From: Geoanaerobacter sp964528055
Lineage (GTDB): Bacteria; Desulfobacterota; Desulfuromonadia; Geobacterales; DSM-12255
DNA: 64,000 bases
Assembly: GCA_964528055.1 (NCBI GenBank)
Contig: CAZGQM010000002.1
Coordinates: forward strand, 1-64,000
Direction: 5' to 3'
The notes below the pieces were generated by a model. The model was given only the letters and a program-made list of their open reading frames with translations, did not search any database and had not been told where the DNA came from. Position numbers and translations under genes: made by a program. Of this stretch, positions 1 to 7,345 are shown piece by piece; within the stretch, counting starts at the first letter, position 1, and every line of letters begins with the position of its first letter.

Positions 1-64
1 GGCCTTCGGCCATCGCGAGAATGTGATTGAGGCGGTGGAGAGGATAAAGAAGAATCTGAAGTAG
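1..64 (+). CDS. Aminotransferase, C-terminal end only (LL-diaminopimelate aminotransferase-like)
   Basis: The left edge cuts a gene whose last 20 codons are visible in the frame starting at base 2; they begin AFGHRENVIEAVERIKKNLK and stop at TAG 62-64. The FG-RENV-EA--RIK ending resembles the C-terminus of fold-type I aminotransferases, most closely (from memory) LL-diaminopimelate aminotransferase DapL. In Geobacter dapL usually closes an argH-lysA-dapA-dapB operon, which would lie to the left. A GC-rich terminator follows 15 bases later. Only the end is seen, so the exact enzyme is uncertain. Confidence 0.5.
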   Translation, partial: AFGHRENVIEAVERIKKNLK

Positions 65-79
65 TGCTTGTTTATGTTG

Positions 80-102
80 AAGGCGGCCAAGAGGCCGCCT
101 TT
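80..102 (+). terminator. Rho-independent terminator of the aminotransferase gene
   Basis: Perfect 9-bp stem AAGGCGGCC / GGCCGCCTT around loop AAGA, then a short T run. It is one of several stem-loops with the same GGCGGCC core in this window. Confidence 0.75.
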
Positions 103-234
103 CTGCATGATCAGGATAGATATCAGCAATTATGAGCAAAGGGATAAAAAGACAGAGTTAATTTGCTAAATAGAAACCTGGGGAGTGTCCCTAGTTTAGT
201 TCCTAATCCGGCAACAGTTCACGGGAGGTAAACG

Positions 235-894
235 ATGCAGGTCATCGGTATCAATGGCAGTCCCCGCAAACAATGGAACACGGCAACACTGGTGGCAAAG
301 GCCCTGGAGGGGGCCGTAGCGCAAGGGGCCCAGAGACAACTCGTCCACCTGTACGACCTGGACTTCAAGGGGTGCACGAGCTGCTTCGCCTGCAAGAGCA
401 GGGGGGGGAAGAGCTACGGCCGCTGCGCCATGAAGGACGGTCTGACACCGGTGCTGGATAAGATCGCCACAGCCGACGCCCTGGTAATCGGCTCGCCGGT
501 CTATTTCGGCTCGGTCACCGGCGAGACGCGCAGCTTCATGGAACGGCTGCTGTTCCCCTATCTTACCTACACCGTCCCCTACGGCACCCTGTTTCCGAAG
601 AAGCTGGCCACGGCATTCATCTATACCATGAACGTCACCGAAGAGCGGAGCCGGGAGTTCGGCTACGAGTATTTTATCAAAGCAAACGAACGCTATGCCC
701 AGCTGCTGCTCGGTAGCGCCGAGTCGCTCTGCGCTTTCGATACCTGCCAGGTGGACGACTATGCAAAAGTGGTGATCGAGAGCTTCGATCCGGTCCATAA
801 GGCAAAGCGACGGGCGGAGGCGCTGCCGCTTGATTGCCAGCTGGCCTTTGACCTGGGAAGACGTTTGGCCGGGGCGGAATCCGTGGCGGCGTAG
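235..894 (+). CDS. NADPH-dependent FMN reductase-like / iron-sulfur flavoprotein family
   Basis: A 219-aa cytosolic flavodoxin-fold protein. It opens with a beta strand and the flavin-phosphate loop GINGSPRK (residues 4-11), has a cysteine cluster CTSCFAC followed by a fourth Cys ten residues later (about residues 47-64), and GSPVYFGSVTGETRSFMER, the second FMN-contact region of this family. The cysteine spacing CX2CX2CX10C is close to the compact 4Fe-4S motif of iron-sulfur flavoproteins but has a longer last gap, so cluster binding is possible, not proven. A good ribosome site (GGGAGGT) lies just upstream of ATG 235. It stands alone, ending near a terminator. Likely a flavin-dependent electron-transfer or quinone/azo-type reductase; substrate unknown. 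Confidence 0.75.
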   Translation: MQVIGINGSPRKQWNTATLVAKALEGAVAQGAQRQLVHLYDLDFKGCTSCFACKSRGGKSYGRCAMKDGLTPVLDKIATADALVIGSPVYFGSVTGETRSFMERLLFPYLTYTVPYGTLFPKKLATAFIYTMNVTEERSREFGYEYFIKANERYAQLLLGSAESLCAFDTCQVDDYAKVVIESFDPVHKAKRRAEALPLDCQLAFDLGRRLAGAESVAA

Positions 895-923
895 CAGAAA
901 TTACGGGGACAGTTTACCTGATG

Positions 924-951
924 CAAAAGGCGGCCAAGGAGCCGCCTTTTG
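924..951. terminator. Bidirectional terminator between flavoprotein and VOC genes
   Basis: Perfect 11-bp stem CAAAAGGCGGC / GCCGCCTTTTG with loop CAAGGA. It lies between two convergent genes (stops at 894 and 974) and has A/T-rich flanks on both sides, so it can serve both. Confidence 0.75.
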
Positions 952-973
952 TGTAACGATCATTGCCGCACCT

Positions 974-1459
974 TCAACCACGGCACGCCGCATCTATTTC
1001 CGCGATGTCGATCTTTTTCATCTGCATCATCGCATCGAATGCTCGCTTGGCGACGGCAGGGTCGGGATCGGTTACTGCTTTCGTCAGGGCGATCGGAGTA
1101 ATCTGCCACGACAGTCCCCATTTGTCCCTGCACCAACCGCAAGCACTCTCTTCGCCACCGTTGCCGACAATGGCGTTCCAGTAACGATCCGTTTCTTCCT
1201 GATCAGCGGTTGCAACCTGAAACGAGAATGCCCAGTTGTGCGTGACCTCGGGGCCGCCATTAAGCCCGAGGCAGGGAATTCCCATCACGGTAAACTCTAC
1301 CGTCAGAACATCCCCTTTCTTTCCGGACGGATAGTCCCCCGGTGCGAGGTGTACAGCGTCTACGGATGAATCAGGAAAGGTCTGGGCGTAAAAGCGCGCC
1401 GCCTCCTCGGCGTCGCGGTCGTACCAAAGGCAAATTGTGTTTTTAGCATGCGTTTTCAT
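974..1459 (-). CDS. VOC-superfamily protein (PhnB / 3-dmu-9_3-mt type)
   Basis: A 161-aa protein on the reverse strand with a clear AAGGAG ribosome site before its ATG. The start (NTICLWYDRDAEEAARFYAQTFPDS) and the middle (CGWCRDKWGLSWQITP) are hallmarks of the PhnB-like branch of the vicinal-oxygen-chelate superfamily, annotated in Pfam as 3-demethylubiquinone-9 3-methyltransferase but mostly of unknown function. The family forms dimers of beta-alpha-beta-beta-beta modules. The tail KRAFDAMMQMKKIDIAEID is the usual ending of these proteins. No neighbour suggests a substrate; convergent with the upstream flavoprotein gene. Confidence 0.85.
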   Translation of the reverse strand: MKTHAKNTICLWYDRDAEEAARFYAQTFPDSSVDAVHLAPGDYPSGKKGDVLTVEFTVMGIPCLGLNGGPEVTHNWAFSFQVATADQEETDRYWNAIVGNGGEESACGWCRDKWGLSWQITPIALTKAVTDPDPAVAKRAFDAMMQMKKIDIAEIDAACRG

Positions 1460-1774
1460 GTCATTTCTCCTTCGTGATGCACCGCTCTGAAATTGTGTCG
1501 GTAGTAAGCGGTCAGTGTGCTAAGTCCTTGACGATTTCTCTGTCACCTTCATTTTACTGCTCTTTGCGAAGATATTTATAGAAAATTTCTATGGGATAAT
1601 ATGGGGATAGCTTACTTATTTCACAAGGTCACCAAACGTCCGCCTTGCTGTTTCTATTGCCGACTGTGCAGTAAAGGTATACAGTAGCTCTACGATTCAG
1701 TATGACCTGAATCCGGAATAATCTAAGGATGCCTATATCCGGCACTACCACTCCTTACCCCAAGGAGATCCCAC
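1460..1774. other. Intergenic stretch, no recognised gene
   Basis: 315 bases between the divergent VOC and radical SAM genes. It should hold promoters for both, but I see no convincing -35/-10 pair. A 29-codon ATG frame starting near 1729 overlaps the next gene's start and has little support. Confidence 0.4.
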
Positions 1775-3031
1775 GTGCCGTCTACACCACCTCCCCGTCT
1801 GCCCTTATCTCTCATTGAAAGCAATCAACAGCGGTTGATCGAAGCCAATCGCCTTGAGTACGGTTACAAGTATGATCTGCTTAACTTTGCCGGAACTGAG
1901 CGACTGGCAACAGCTGAAGCAGAACGCCGGGAACTGCTGCATTGGCTGGAGCAGCACGCCACTTTCGGGTATTCCGGGACCAAGGTGGACTGCAAAAGTC
2001 TGTCACCGGGTTGCCGGCACTGCGGCGCTGGCGGCTGGTCCTGCCTGTTTATCAACGGTCGCTGTAACGGGCAGTGTTTTTACTGCCCCACGCCGCAGAA
2101 CGATAGCGGGCCTCCGGTTACCAATGGACTGGTTTTTACCGATCCGGACGAGTATGCCGATTATGTGGCCACCCTCGGTTTTAGTGGTGTCAGCATCAGT
2201 GGCGGCGAACCGCTCCTGACGCCGGATCTTGCCCTCTCCTTCCTGAAAGCAGTGCGGAAGCGGTGTGGCGACAAAGTCCACCTCTGGCTTTACACGAACG
2301 GCACGATGCTGACTGCCGATCTCTGCAGCAAACTGAAAGATGCCGGTCTGGACGAGATCCGTTTCGATGTTGGTGCGGTCCGCTACAACCTTAAAAAGCT
2401 GGGCCTGGCTGTCGGATCCATCCCGACTGTGACGGTGGAGATTCCGGCGGTGCCTGAGGATGAGGAACTGCTGACGCTGAAGATGGTTGAAATGGCCGAG
2501 GCCGGGGTGAAGCACCTCAACCTGCACCAGATGCGGCTGACGCCGCACAACTTCGGCCCCTTGACCAGCCGGGGCTATATCTTTATCCATGGCGAGAAGG
2601 TGACGTTGCTGGAGTCAGAACTATGCGCCTTGCGGCTGGTCCGTTTCGGCCTGGAACAGGGGATTCCCCTGCCGCTGAACTACTGCTCGTTCACTTTTAA
2701 GCGGCGTTTTCAGCTTGCCGCCTCCCGGCGTCGTGCGGCCCTTTCGATCTGCGGCTCCGGCGAGACCGTGACAGAGCCCGGCTTCCTGCGGACTCTTTCG
2801 GCAACCGGTGTCAGTTACAGCGAAACCGCTCTCCTGCAAAGCCCCAGCTATCGGGTCCCATTCGACAAGATCGTCCTGGAAAGCGGACGCTCCCTGTATC
2901 TGGAAAGGCGACCGCTGTCTCTGGAGCCTGAGCTGTCAGGAGCGGAACTGACCGCCCTTCAGGCGGGCGAGCCACCGGACAGGCTGGCCGGTTTCGAACG
3001 GATCGAGAGCGGATTGGCCGAGTATTTTTAA
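1775..3031 (+). CDS. Radical SAM protein with extra N-terminal cysteines
   Basis: A 418-aa protein starting at GTG 1775, preceded by AAGGAGATC at good spacing. The SAM-cluster motif is C97-NGQ-C101-FY-C104, followed by the GGEP loop (SISGGEPLL), so it is a catalytic radical SAM enzyme. Just before the motif are four more cysteines, C73, C80, C83 and C90, in a CX6CX2CX6C array that could hold a second iron-sulfur cluster or zinc. Later regions (KMVEMAEAGVKHLNLHQMRLTPHN) keep the TIM-barrel pattern. No SPASM or B12 domain is visible. No substrate gene sits next to it. I do not recognise the specific subfamily; function unknown beyond radical SAM chemistry. Confidence 0.85.
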   Translation: MPSTPPPRLPLSLIESNQQRLIEANRLEYGYKYDLLNFAGTERLATAEAERRELLHWLEQHATFGYSGTKVDCKSLSPGCRHCGAGGWSCLFINGRCNGQCFYCPTPQNDSGPPVTNGLVFTDPDEYADYVATLGFSGVSISGGEPLLTPDLALSFLKAVRKRCGDKVHLWLYTNGTMLTADLCSKLKDAGLDEIRFDVGAVRYNLKKLGLAVGSIPTVTVEIPAVPEDEELLTLKMVEMAEAGVKHLNLHQMRLTPHNFGPLTSRGYIFIHGEKVTLLESELCALRLVRFGLEQGIPLPLNYCSFTFKRRFQLAASRRRAALSICGSGETVTEPGFLRTLSATGVSYSETALLQSPSYRVPFDKIVLESGRSLYLERRPLSLEPELSGAELTALQAGEPPDRLAGFERIESGLAEYF

Positions 3032-3177
3032 CAGTGCAGTATAAAGAAACGGGGTAAGGGCTCAACTTATGGCATAATTCCCAAAATTCAATAGGCGGCC
3101 AGCTGTATGAGACCTCGCGTTTTGCAAGCAACAGGACTATAATTAATTATGACGACAGAGTACCGGAGGTGATTGAT

Positions 3178-3636
3178 ATGGTAGACATTCTTCATCGAAT
3201 CGGGATCAAGTCCCCTGTAGCTCAAGTATATAATGCCATAACTTCCCTGGACGGTCTGGCCCACTGGTGGACCGAGGAAGTGTCAGGTGATGGCAAGGTC
3301 GGAGGAAAGATCGAATTCCGCTTTAGCACGAAGTCAGGCGAACTCCTGGGCAAAATGGTTATGGAAGTGCAAGAGCTGGGCGAGAATAAAGATGTCCGCT
3401 GGCGCTGCGTAGAGGGGCCAGAGGAATGGGTTGGCACAGAGATAACCTTCCAACTGTCAGAGCAGGACAACCAGACGATTGTGCTTTTCGGGCACAGAAA
3501 CTGGCGCCAGGCGGTTGAGGCGACCTATCACTGCAGTATGAAGTGGGCGACGTTCCTGTTAAGCCTTCGTGAGTATCTGGAAACAGGCAAAGGGAAGCCG
3601 TCACCCCATGATCTGAAAATTGATAACTGGAATTAG
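3178..3636 (+). CDS. SRPBCC / AHSA1-type ligand-binding protein
   Basis: A 152-aa protein with the START-like AHSA1 fold: the opening VDILHRIGIKSPVAQVYNAIT, the LAHWWTEEVSG segment and a C-terminal helix AVEATYHCSMKWATFLLSLREYLETGKG are typical. Family members bind hydrophobic ligands or act as Hsp90 co-chaperone-like modules; the ligand here is unknown. The reading frame is open to GTG 3169, but that GTG overlaps the ribosome site GGAGGT, which sits 8 bases before ATG 3178, so I chose the ATG. A hairpin with a T run follows at 3672. Confidence 0.8.
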   Translation: MVDILHRIGIKSPVAQVYNAITSLDGLAHWWTEEVSGDGKVGGKIEFRFSTKSGELLGKMVMEVQELGENKDVRWRCVEGPEEWVGTEITFQLSEQDNQTIVLFGHRNWRQAVEATYHCSMKWATFLLSLREYLETGKGKPSPHDLKIDNWN

Positions 3637-3671
3637 CGTCAACCTACTCATCATCAAGCGGTCGTATATTC

Positions 3672-3713
3672 AAAGAGGTCAGGGGATGTATCCCACTTGG
3701 CCTCTTTCTTTTT
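3672..3713 (+). terminator. Terminator after the AHSA1-type gene
   Basis: Imperfect stem AAAGAGGTCA-GGGA / TCCC-TTGGCCTCTTT closed by a small loop and followed by CTTTTT. It lies 36 bases after the stop at 3636. Confidence 0.65.
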
Positions 3714-3822
3714 AAACTTTTTCAGCTTACATCCCGCACATTTTGCACATGGTATTCCTGCATCTGTGTCGGTTTAATCGGGAGCGTTGTCGAGCCAGAT
3801 GAGGTGGCAGACTTTTCCGGTC

Positions 3823-4458
3823 TCAGTGAATGAAGCTGAAGAAGGTCTTGGCCTCACGTTCCGGCGGAGTGATGGTCCCCTTGCCATGCTCGACCAGCTT
3901 CATCAGCCATGCCATGTTCTTGCCCAGCACCCGCATGATCTGAACCCCTTCCAGGTCCTGGACCGCTTCTCCCGGCGTCCGGCCATGGATCACGTTCCAG
4001 TAGTTGGAGGTCGGCAGCAGCATCTCGGCATAGTTGAGGAAGTTATTCAGCTGATCGAAGGTCGGCAGGCCGCCGGAGCGCCGCACCGCGACCACCGAGG
4101 CGCCCACCTTGTGGCGGAGCATGGCGTCATTGACGCCGGTGACAAAGAAGGCGCGATCCAAAAACGATTTCATGGTGCCGCCGATGGCGGAGTAGTGCAC
4201 CGGGGATCCGAGGATGATCCCGTCCGCCAGCTTCATCTTCTGTATCCAGTCGTTGACCTCGTCGCCAGGGACCGCGCACCGCTCGTTTTTGTTCTTGACG
4301 CACTGGTAACATGCGATGCACCCTCTGATCACCTTGTTGCCTACGTGCATGATCTCGGTCTCGATACCCTCCCGCTCCAGTTCTGCAGTCACCATCTTCA
4401 GCGCATGCCAGGTGTTACCTTCCTTGTTTGGGCTGCCGTTGAATGCCACGACGTTCAT
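3823..4458 (-). CDS. Iron-sulfur flavoprotein-like NADPH-dependent FMN reductase
   Basis: A 211-aa flavodoxin-fold protein. It begins MNVVAFNGSPNKEGNT, the FMN phosphate-binding loop, and carries GCIACYQC followed by a Cys after seven residues. This CX2CX2CX7C spacing matches the compact 4Fe-4S motif described for archaeal iron-sulfur flavoproteins. The second flavin region GSPVHYSAIGGTMKSFLDR is present. The frame is open 20 codons further upstream, but AAAGGAGAGT lies directly before ATG 4458, so the longer form is unlikely. Probable cytosolic electron carrier or reductase; partner unknown. It is distantly related to the flavoprotein at 235-894. Confidence 0.8.
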   Translation of the reverse strand: MNVVAFNGSPNKEGNTWHALKMVTAELEREGIETEIMHVGNKVIRGCIACYQCVKNKNERCAVPGDEVNDWIQKMKLADGIILGSPVHYSAIGGTMKSFLDRAFFVTGVNDAMLRHKVGASVVAVRRSGGLPTFDQLNNFLNYAEMLLPTSNYWNVIHGRTPGEAVQDLEGVQIMRVLGKNMAWLMKLVEHGKGTITPPEREAKTFFSFIH

Positions 4459-4499
4459 AGACTCTCCTTTGTTGTCGGTAAATGCCTGCTTTTCATTAT

Positions 4500-4509
4500 C
4501 AAACGTTTG
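4500..4509. promoter_or_regulatory. Perfect palindrome upstream of the flavoprotein gene
   Basis: CAAACGTTTG is a 10-base perfect palindrome 42 bases upstream of ATG 4458. Its position fits an operator, but no regulator is visible nearby and short palindromes occur by chance. Confidence 0.2.
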
Positions 4510-4532
4510 GACTATCATTTCTCATAGGAGTC

Positions 4533-4747
4533 ATGAAGTCAATAACGGACTATTTTGATACCTGTGCTAATGGGGACAACAATCAGGACTTGGCCGTTGA
4601 GCTGGCCGGGGTGGACGGCAGCGAGGAGTTTGTCTTCGATCTGGCCCCGGGCGGGCGGGTGCGGCAGAAAGGGTGAGGCCCCTGCCGATCAGCGAACTTG
4701 AGTTCACCCTGCTTGACATCGGCAGTCATGACGAGGTGTACCGGTAG
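4533..4747 (+). pseudogene. Possible small gene broken by a frameshift
   Basis: Frame starting at ATG 4533 gives 47 residues (MKSITDYFDTC..., then ELAGVDGSEEFVFDLAPGGR) ending at TGA 4674-4676. Immediately beyond, the -1 frame reads LPISELEFTLLDIGSHDEVY and stops at TAG 4745-4747, just before a terminator. Both halves have normal protein composition and codon use, so a single-base loss near the GC-rich stretch 4650-4675 could have split one gene of about 70 codons. AGGAG lies only two bases from the ATG, which is too close, so the start is unsure. I do not recognise the protein. Confidence 0.35.
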
Positions 4748-4763
4748 TCGTAGAGTAAACGAC

Positions 4764-4790
4764 AAAAGGCGGCCAATCGGCCGCCTTTTT
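4764..4790. terminator. Bidirectional terminator before the decarboxylase gene end
   Basis: Perfect stem AAAAGGCGGCC / GGCCGCCTTTT with loop AATC and T5 on the right. It lies 25 bases from the stop of the leftward decarboxylase gene and 17 bases after the small frame at 4747. The core is nearly identical to the hairpin at 18412. Confidence 0.8.
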
Positions 4791-4814
4791 GATTACAGAT
4801 TGTATTTTGATCAA

Positions 4815-6134
4815 TTACAGCTTCACATCCAGCTCATTCTGATAAATCTGCTCACGAATCTGCTTCTTCCTGATCTGCACCAGTTCGCCACTGCGGGTTT
4901 TCATGACGGCACCCGGCTTGCGGTGCGAGTTGTAGTTTTCCGGCGACATGCTCTCGGAGTAGGCTCCGGTTCCACCGATGACGACATAGTCGCCGATTTC
5001 CGGTTCGGCAATCAGCACCGGCACGATGTTGCCGTCGTTGTCCAGGCGCACCGAATCACCGCTTTCGCAGCAGCGCCCTACGATGCCGAACGCTTTCAGC
5101 CCGGCGGTCGGCGTCTGGTCATATTCGCTGGAGAGCAGGGTGCCATCCTGGCGCACGATGGCAATAGGGTGCTCGGAGCCGTACAGCAGCGGACGGGTCA
5201 GAAGTTCCATGCCGCCGTCGACAATCAGGAAGTTCAGTTCGTTGGTCAGCTTCTTGTCGATAATTCGGGTAATGATATGGCCCGAGTTGGCCACCACAAA
5301 CGTTCCCGGTTCGATCTCCATCTGCAGTTCGCGTCCGGTGGCAGCCTTGAACTCCTCTATCCGCTGCTTGGCATAGGCACCCAGCGCAGCAATGTCGGCC
5401 TGTTTTTCACCCGGCATCCTGGCAACCTTGAGCCCGCCGCCGAAGCTGACGGTGGTGGCATCAGGAAAATAGCTCTTCACGAAGCCGAGCTCGCGGTCGA
5501 TGTTCTGGCGCCATTTTTCCGGGTCGCCTCCGGAGCCGATATGGACATGAACCTGGGTAAATCGCAGCCCCAGCTTGTCAGCCATGGACTTAACCGTGGG
5601 GACATCATTCAGGTGGACGCCGAAGCAGGAGTATTCGCTGCCTGTGTCGCGGGTAGCGCTTTCGCCGCCGCCGGCGGCCCCCGGATGGACTCTCATGGAG
5701 AGGTCAATATTGTTGGCTTTGGCAAAGTCGGCGATTAGCTTGAACTGGGTCATGGAGCAGACGTTGTACTTGAGGCCTGCTTTGATCATCTGCTCCAGTT
5801 CGGTGCGCTCCTCCCCGGTAGGAACCTCCTGGGTCGTCAGCATCATCCGGGTATACGGAACCCCAGCGGCAAAAGCACGGGCCGCTTCATCAAGTGACGA
5901 GCAATCCAGATCCAGTCCTTTATTGGTGACGACCCGCAATACCGTTCGATCGGAGTTTGCCTTCATGGCGTACCGTACATGCAGCCCGTACGCATTCGGC
6001 ATCTGCAGCAGAAGCTCACAGCTGTTTTCGATGTATTCCTGATCGTGAAGATAGACCGGTGTTCCCCACTGCTGAGCTATTTTCGGGATGAGCGTTGTGT
6101 CCAGTTTTGTCGGACCAAAGTGTTTCATTGCCAT
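4815..6134 (-). CDS. Diaminopimelate decarboxylase-family PLP enzyme
   Basis: A 439-aa fold-type III PLP enzyme (alanine-racemase-like barrel plus C-terminal beta domain). K58 in VRYAMKANSD is the Schiff-base lysine; HVHIGSGGD and SFGGGLKV bind the PLP phosphate; EPGTFVVANSG and GRCCESGDSV carry the dimer-interface catalytic residues expected of diaminopimelate/ornithine decarboxylases. The likely reaction is meso-diaminopimelate to L-lysine plus CO2. The tail (MSPENYNSHRKPGAVM) is close to, but not the same as, typical LysA. If the usual Geobacter lysA lies left of the window with dapL, this would be a paralogue with a possibly different substrate. Ribosome site GAGGTTG precedes ATG 6134. 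Confidence 0.85.
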   Translation of the reverse strand: MAMKHFGPTKLDTTLIPKIAQQWGTPVYLHDQEYIENSCELLLQMPNAYGLHVRYAMKANSDRTVLRVVTNKGLDLDCSSLDEAARAFAAGVPYTRMMLTTQEVPTGEERTELEQMIKAGLKYNVCSMTQFKLIADFAKANNIDLSMRVHPGAAGGGESATRDTGSEYSCFGVHLNDVPTVKSMADKLGLRFTQVHVHIGSGGDPEKWRQNIDRELGFVKSYFPDATTVSFGGGLKVARMPGEKQADIAALGAYAKQRIEEFKAATGRELQMEIEPGTFVVANSGHIITRIIDKKLTNELNFLIVDGGMELLTRPLLYGSEHPIAIVRQDGTLLSSEYDQTPTAGLKAFGIVGRCCESGDSVRLDNDGNIVPVLIAEPEIGDYVVIGGTGAYSESMSPENYNSHRKPGAVMKTRSGELVQIRKKQIREQIYQNELDVKL

Positions 6135-6549
6135 GTTTCAACCTCACAAATTTGATATAATTTCAATTCCAACTTAAGGCGATATCTTCGTTGGCATTTC
6201 TTCGACTCCTCAATGTACTACAGTGTGTGTCTGTGTCATCGATTCCTCACCGGCTTGATCTCATCCTTGATGATAAATTGGCATGAGTCCGCATCATCCG
6301 ATCCCATCAGGGTAGCGCGAAGAGCGTTGCATATCTATGTAGCATTTTCGACCGGTGTGGCGCAACATCTCTCTGGATGATTATTGCATAGCTATGGTGT
6401 TACGGTGATAGTCTATGTAATTCAAAAGGGGCAAGTTCTGCCACTCTGCTATTTCCATGCTTGAAATATTTCTTCAAGATGAACACAATGATCGCCGGGT
6501 TCTGTTCCCATAGGCAGCGCACAAAGCGGTACATGAGGCAATCACGAAC
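6135..6549. other. Long intergenic region between divergent genes
   Basis: 415 bases between the decarboxylase and the HAD gene. It must hold two divergent promoters, but I see no strong consensus site, RNA gene or repeat. Short frames here look random. Confidence 0.4.
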
Positions 6550-7185
6550 ATGTTTGACGGTATTTTCTGGGACAACGACGGAGTGCTGATGGAGACCGAG
6601 CACCTCTATTATCGGGCGAATGCTGAGGCGCTGGCACAGGCAGGGGTGGAGCTTACCCTTGAAGTGTTCTGCCGGATATCCCTGCGCCAGGGGGAGAGCG
6701 TGCTCGCTCTCGCGGCCAATGACTGTGATCTGTTGGAACTTCGCCGGGTGCGAGACGACTTCTACTTCCGCCTTCTGGGAGAGGAGTCACGGGTCTACCC
6801 GGGAGTGCAAGACACTCTGGAGAGGCTCCACGGTCGGCTGCCCATGGCGATTGTAACCAGTTGCACGAGGTCTAATTTCCTGCATATGCACCGCACGAGC
6901 GGGCTGCTTCGCTATTTCGATTTTTTCCTTACCCGTGAGGACTACGCTGCATCAAAGCCTGATCCGGAGCCGTACCGGACCGCCTGTGTCCGCGCCGGGC
7001 TCGATCCCGGCCGCTGCCTGGCGATCGAGGATTCGGAGCGGGGGGTTACTTCTGCCGCCCGGGCAGGCCTGACCGTGGCTGCGATCCCCGGCGAGATGAA
7101 CCGGGGGGGCGATTTCAGCGCCGCCCGCTGGCTGCTGGAAGGTATCAAAGAACTGCCGGTACTCCTGAGTCTTGACCAGGGGTGA
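6550..7185 (+). CDS. HAD-superfamily phosphatase / beta-phosphoglucomutase-like
   Basis: A 211-aa haloacid dehalogenase-type hydrolase. Motif I is FWDNDGVLMETE near the N-terminus (nucleophile and acid/base Asp), motif II is the Ser/Thr in AIVTSCTRSNF, motif III the Lys in AASKPDPEPY, and motif IV is LAIEDSERGVTSA. The helical cap between motifs I and II places it in the PGMB/phosphoglycolate phosphatase subfamily. It probably dephosphorylates or isomerises a small sugar or acid phosphate. The gene stands alone; the downstream PLP enzyme begins 160 bases later. Confidence 0.85.
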   Translation: MFDGIFWDNDGVLMETEHLYYRANAEALAQAGVELTLEVFCRISLRQGESVLALAANDCDLLELRRVRDDFYFRLLGEESRVYPGVQDTLERLHGRLPMAIVTSCTRSNFLHMHRTSGLLRYFDFFLTREDYAASKPDPEPYRTACVRAGLDPGRCLAIEDSERGVTSAARAGLTVAAIPGEMNRGGDFSAARWLLEGIKELPVLLSLDQG

Positions 7186-7345
7186 GGGTACAAGGGTTAG
7201 ATGCCTCATTCACTTGACGGCCGCACAGCCGACTGTGTCACTGATAATAAATTAATCAATGCGCGAAAATTATGGCATTATGCTTTCATTTGTGATGGAC
7301 TAGCGAAAAGTTTTACCACTTGAGAAGTCACGAGGTGAGACAACA

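Noticed and set aside
3787..4527. 246-codon frame antisense to the iron-sulfur flavoprotein gene
   Set aside because: The opposite strand carries a clear flavoprotein with its own ribosome site.
4698..5738. 346-codon open frame antisense to the decarboxylase gene
   Set aside because: Histidine- and valine-rich translation typical of an antisense shadow; the reverse-strand enzyme has intact catalytic motifs.
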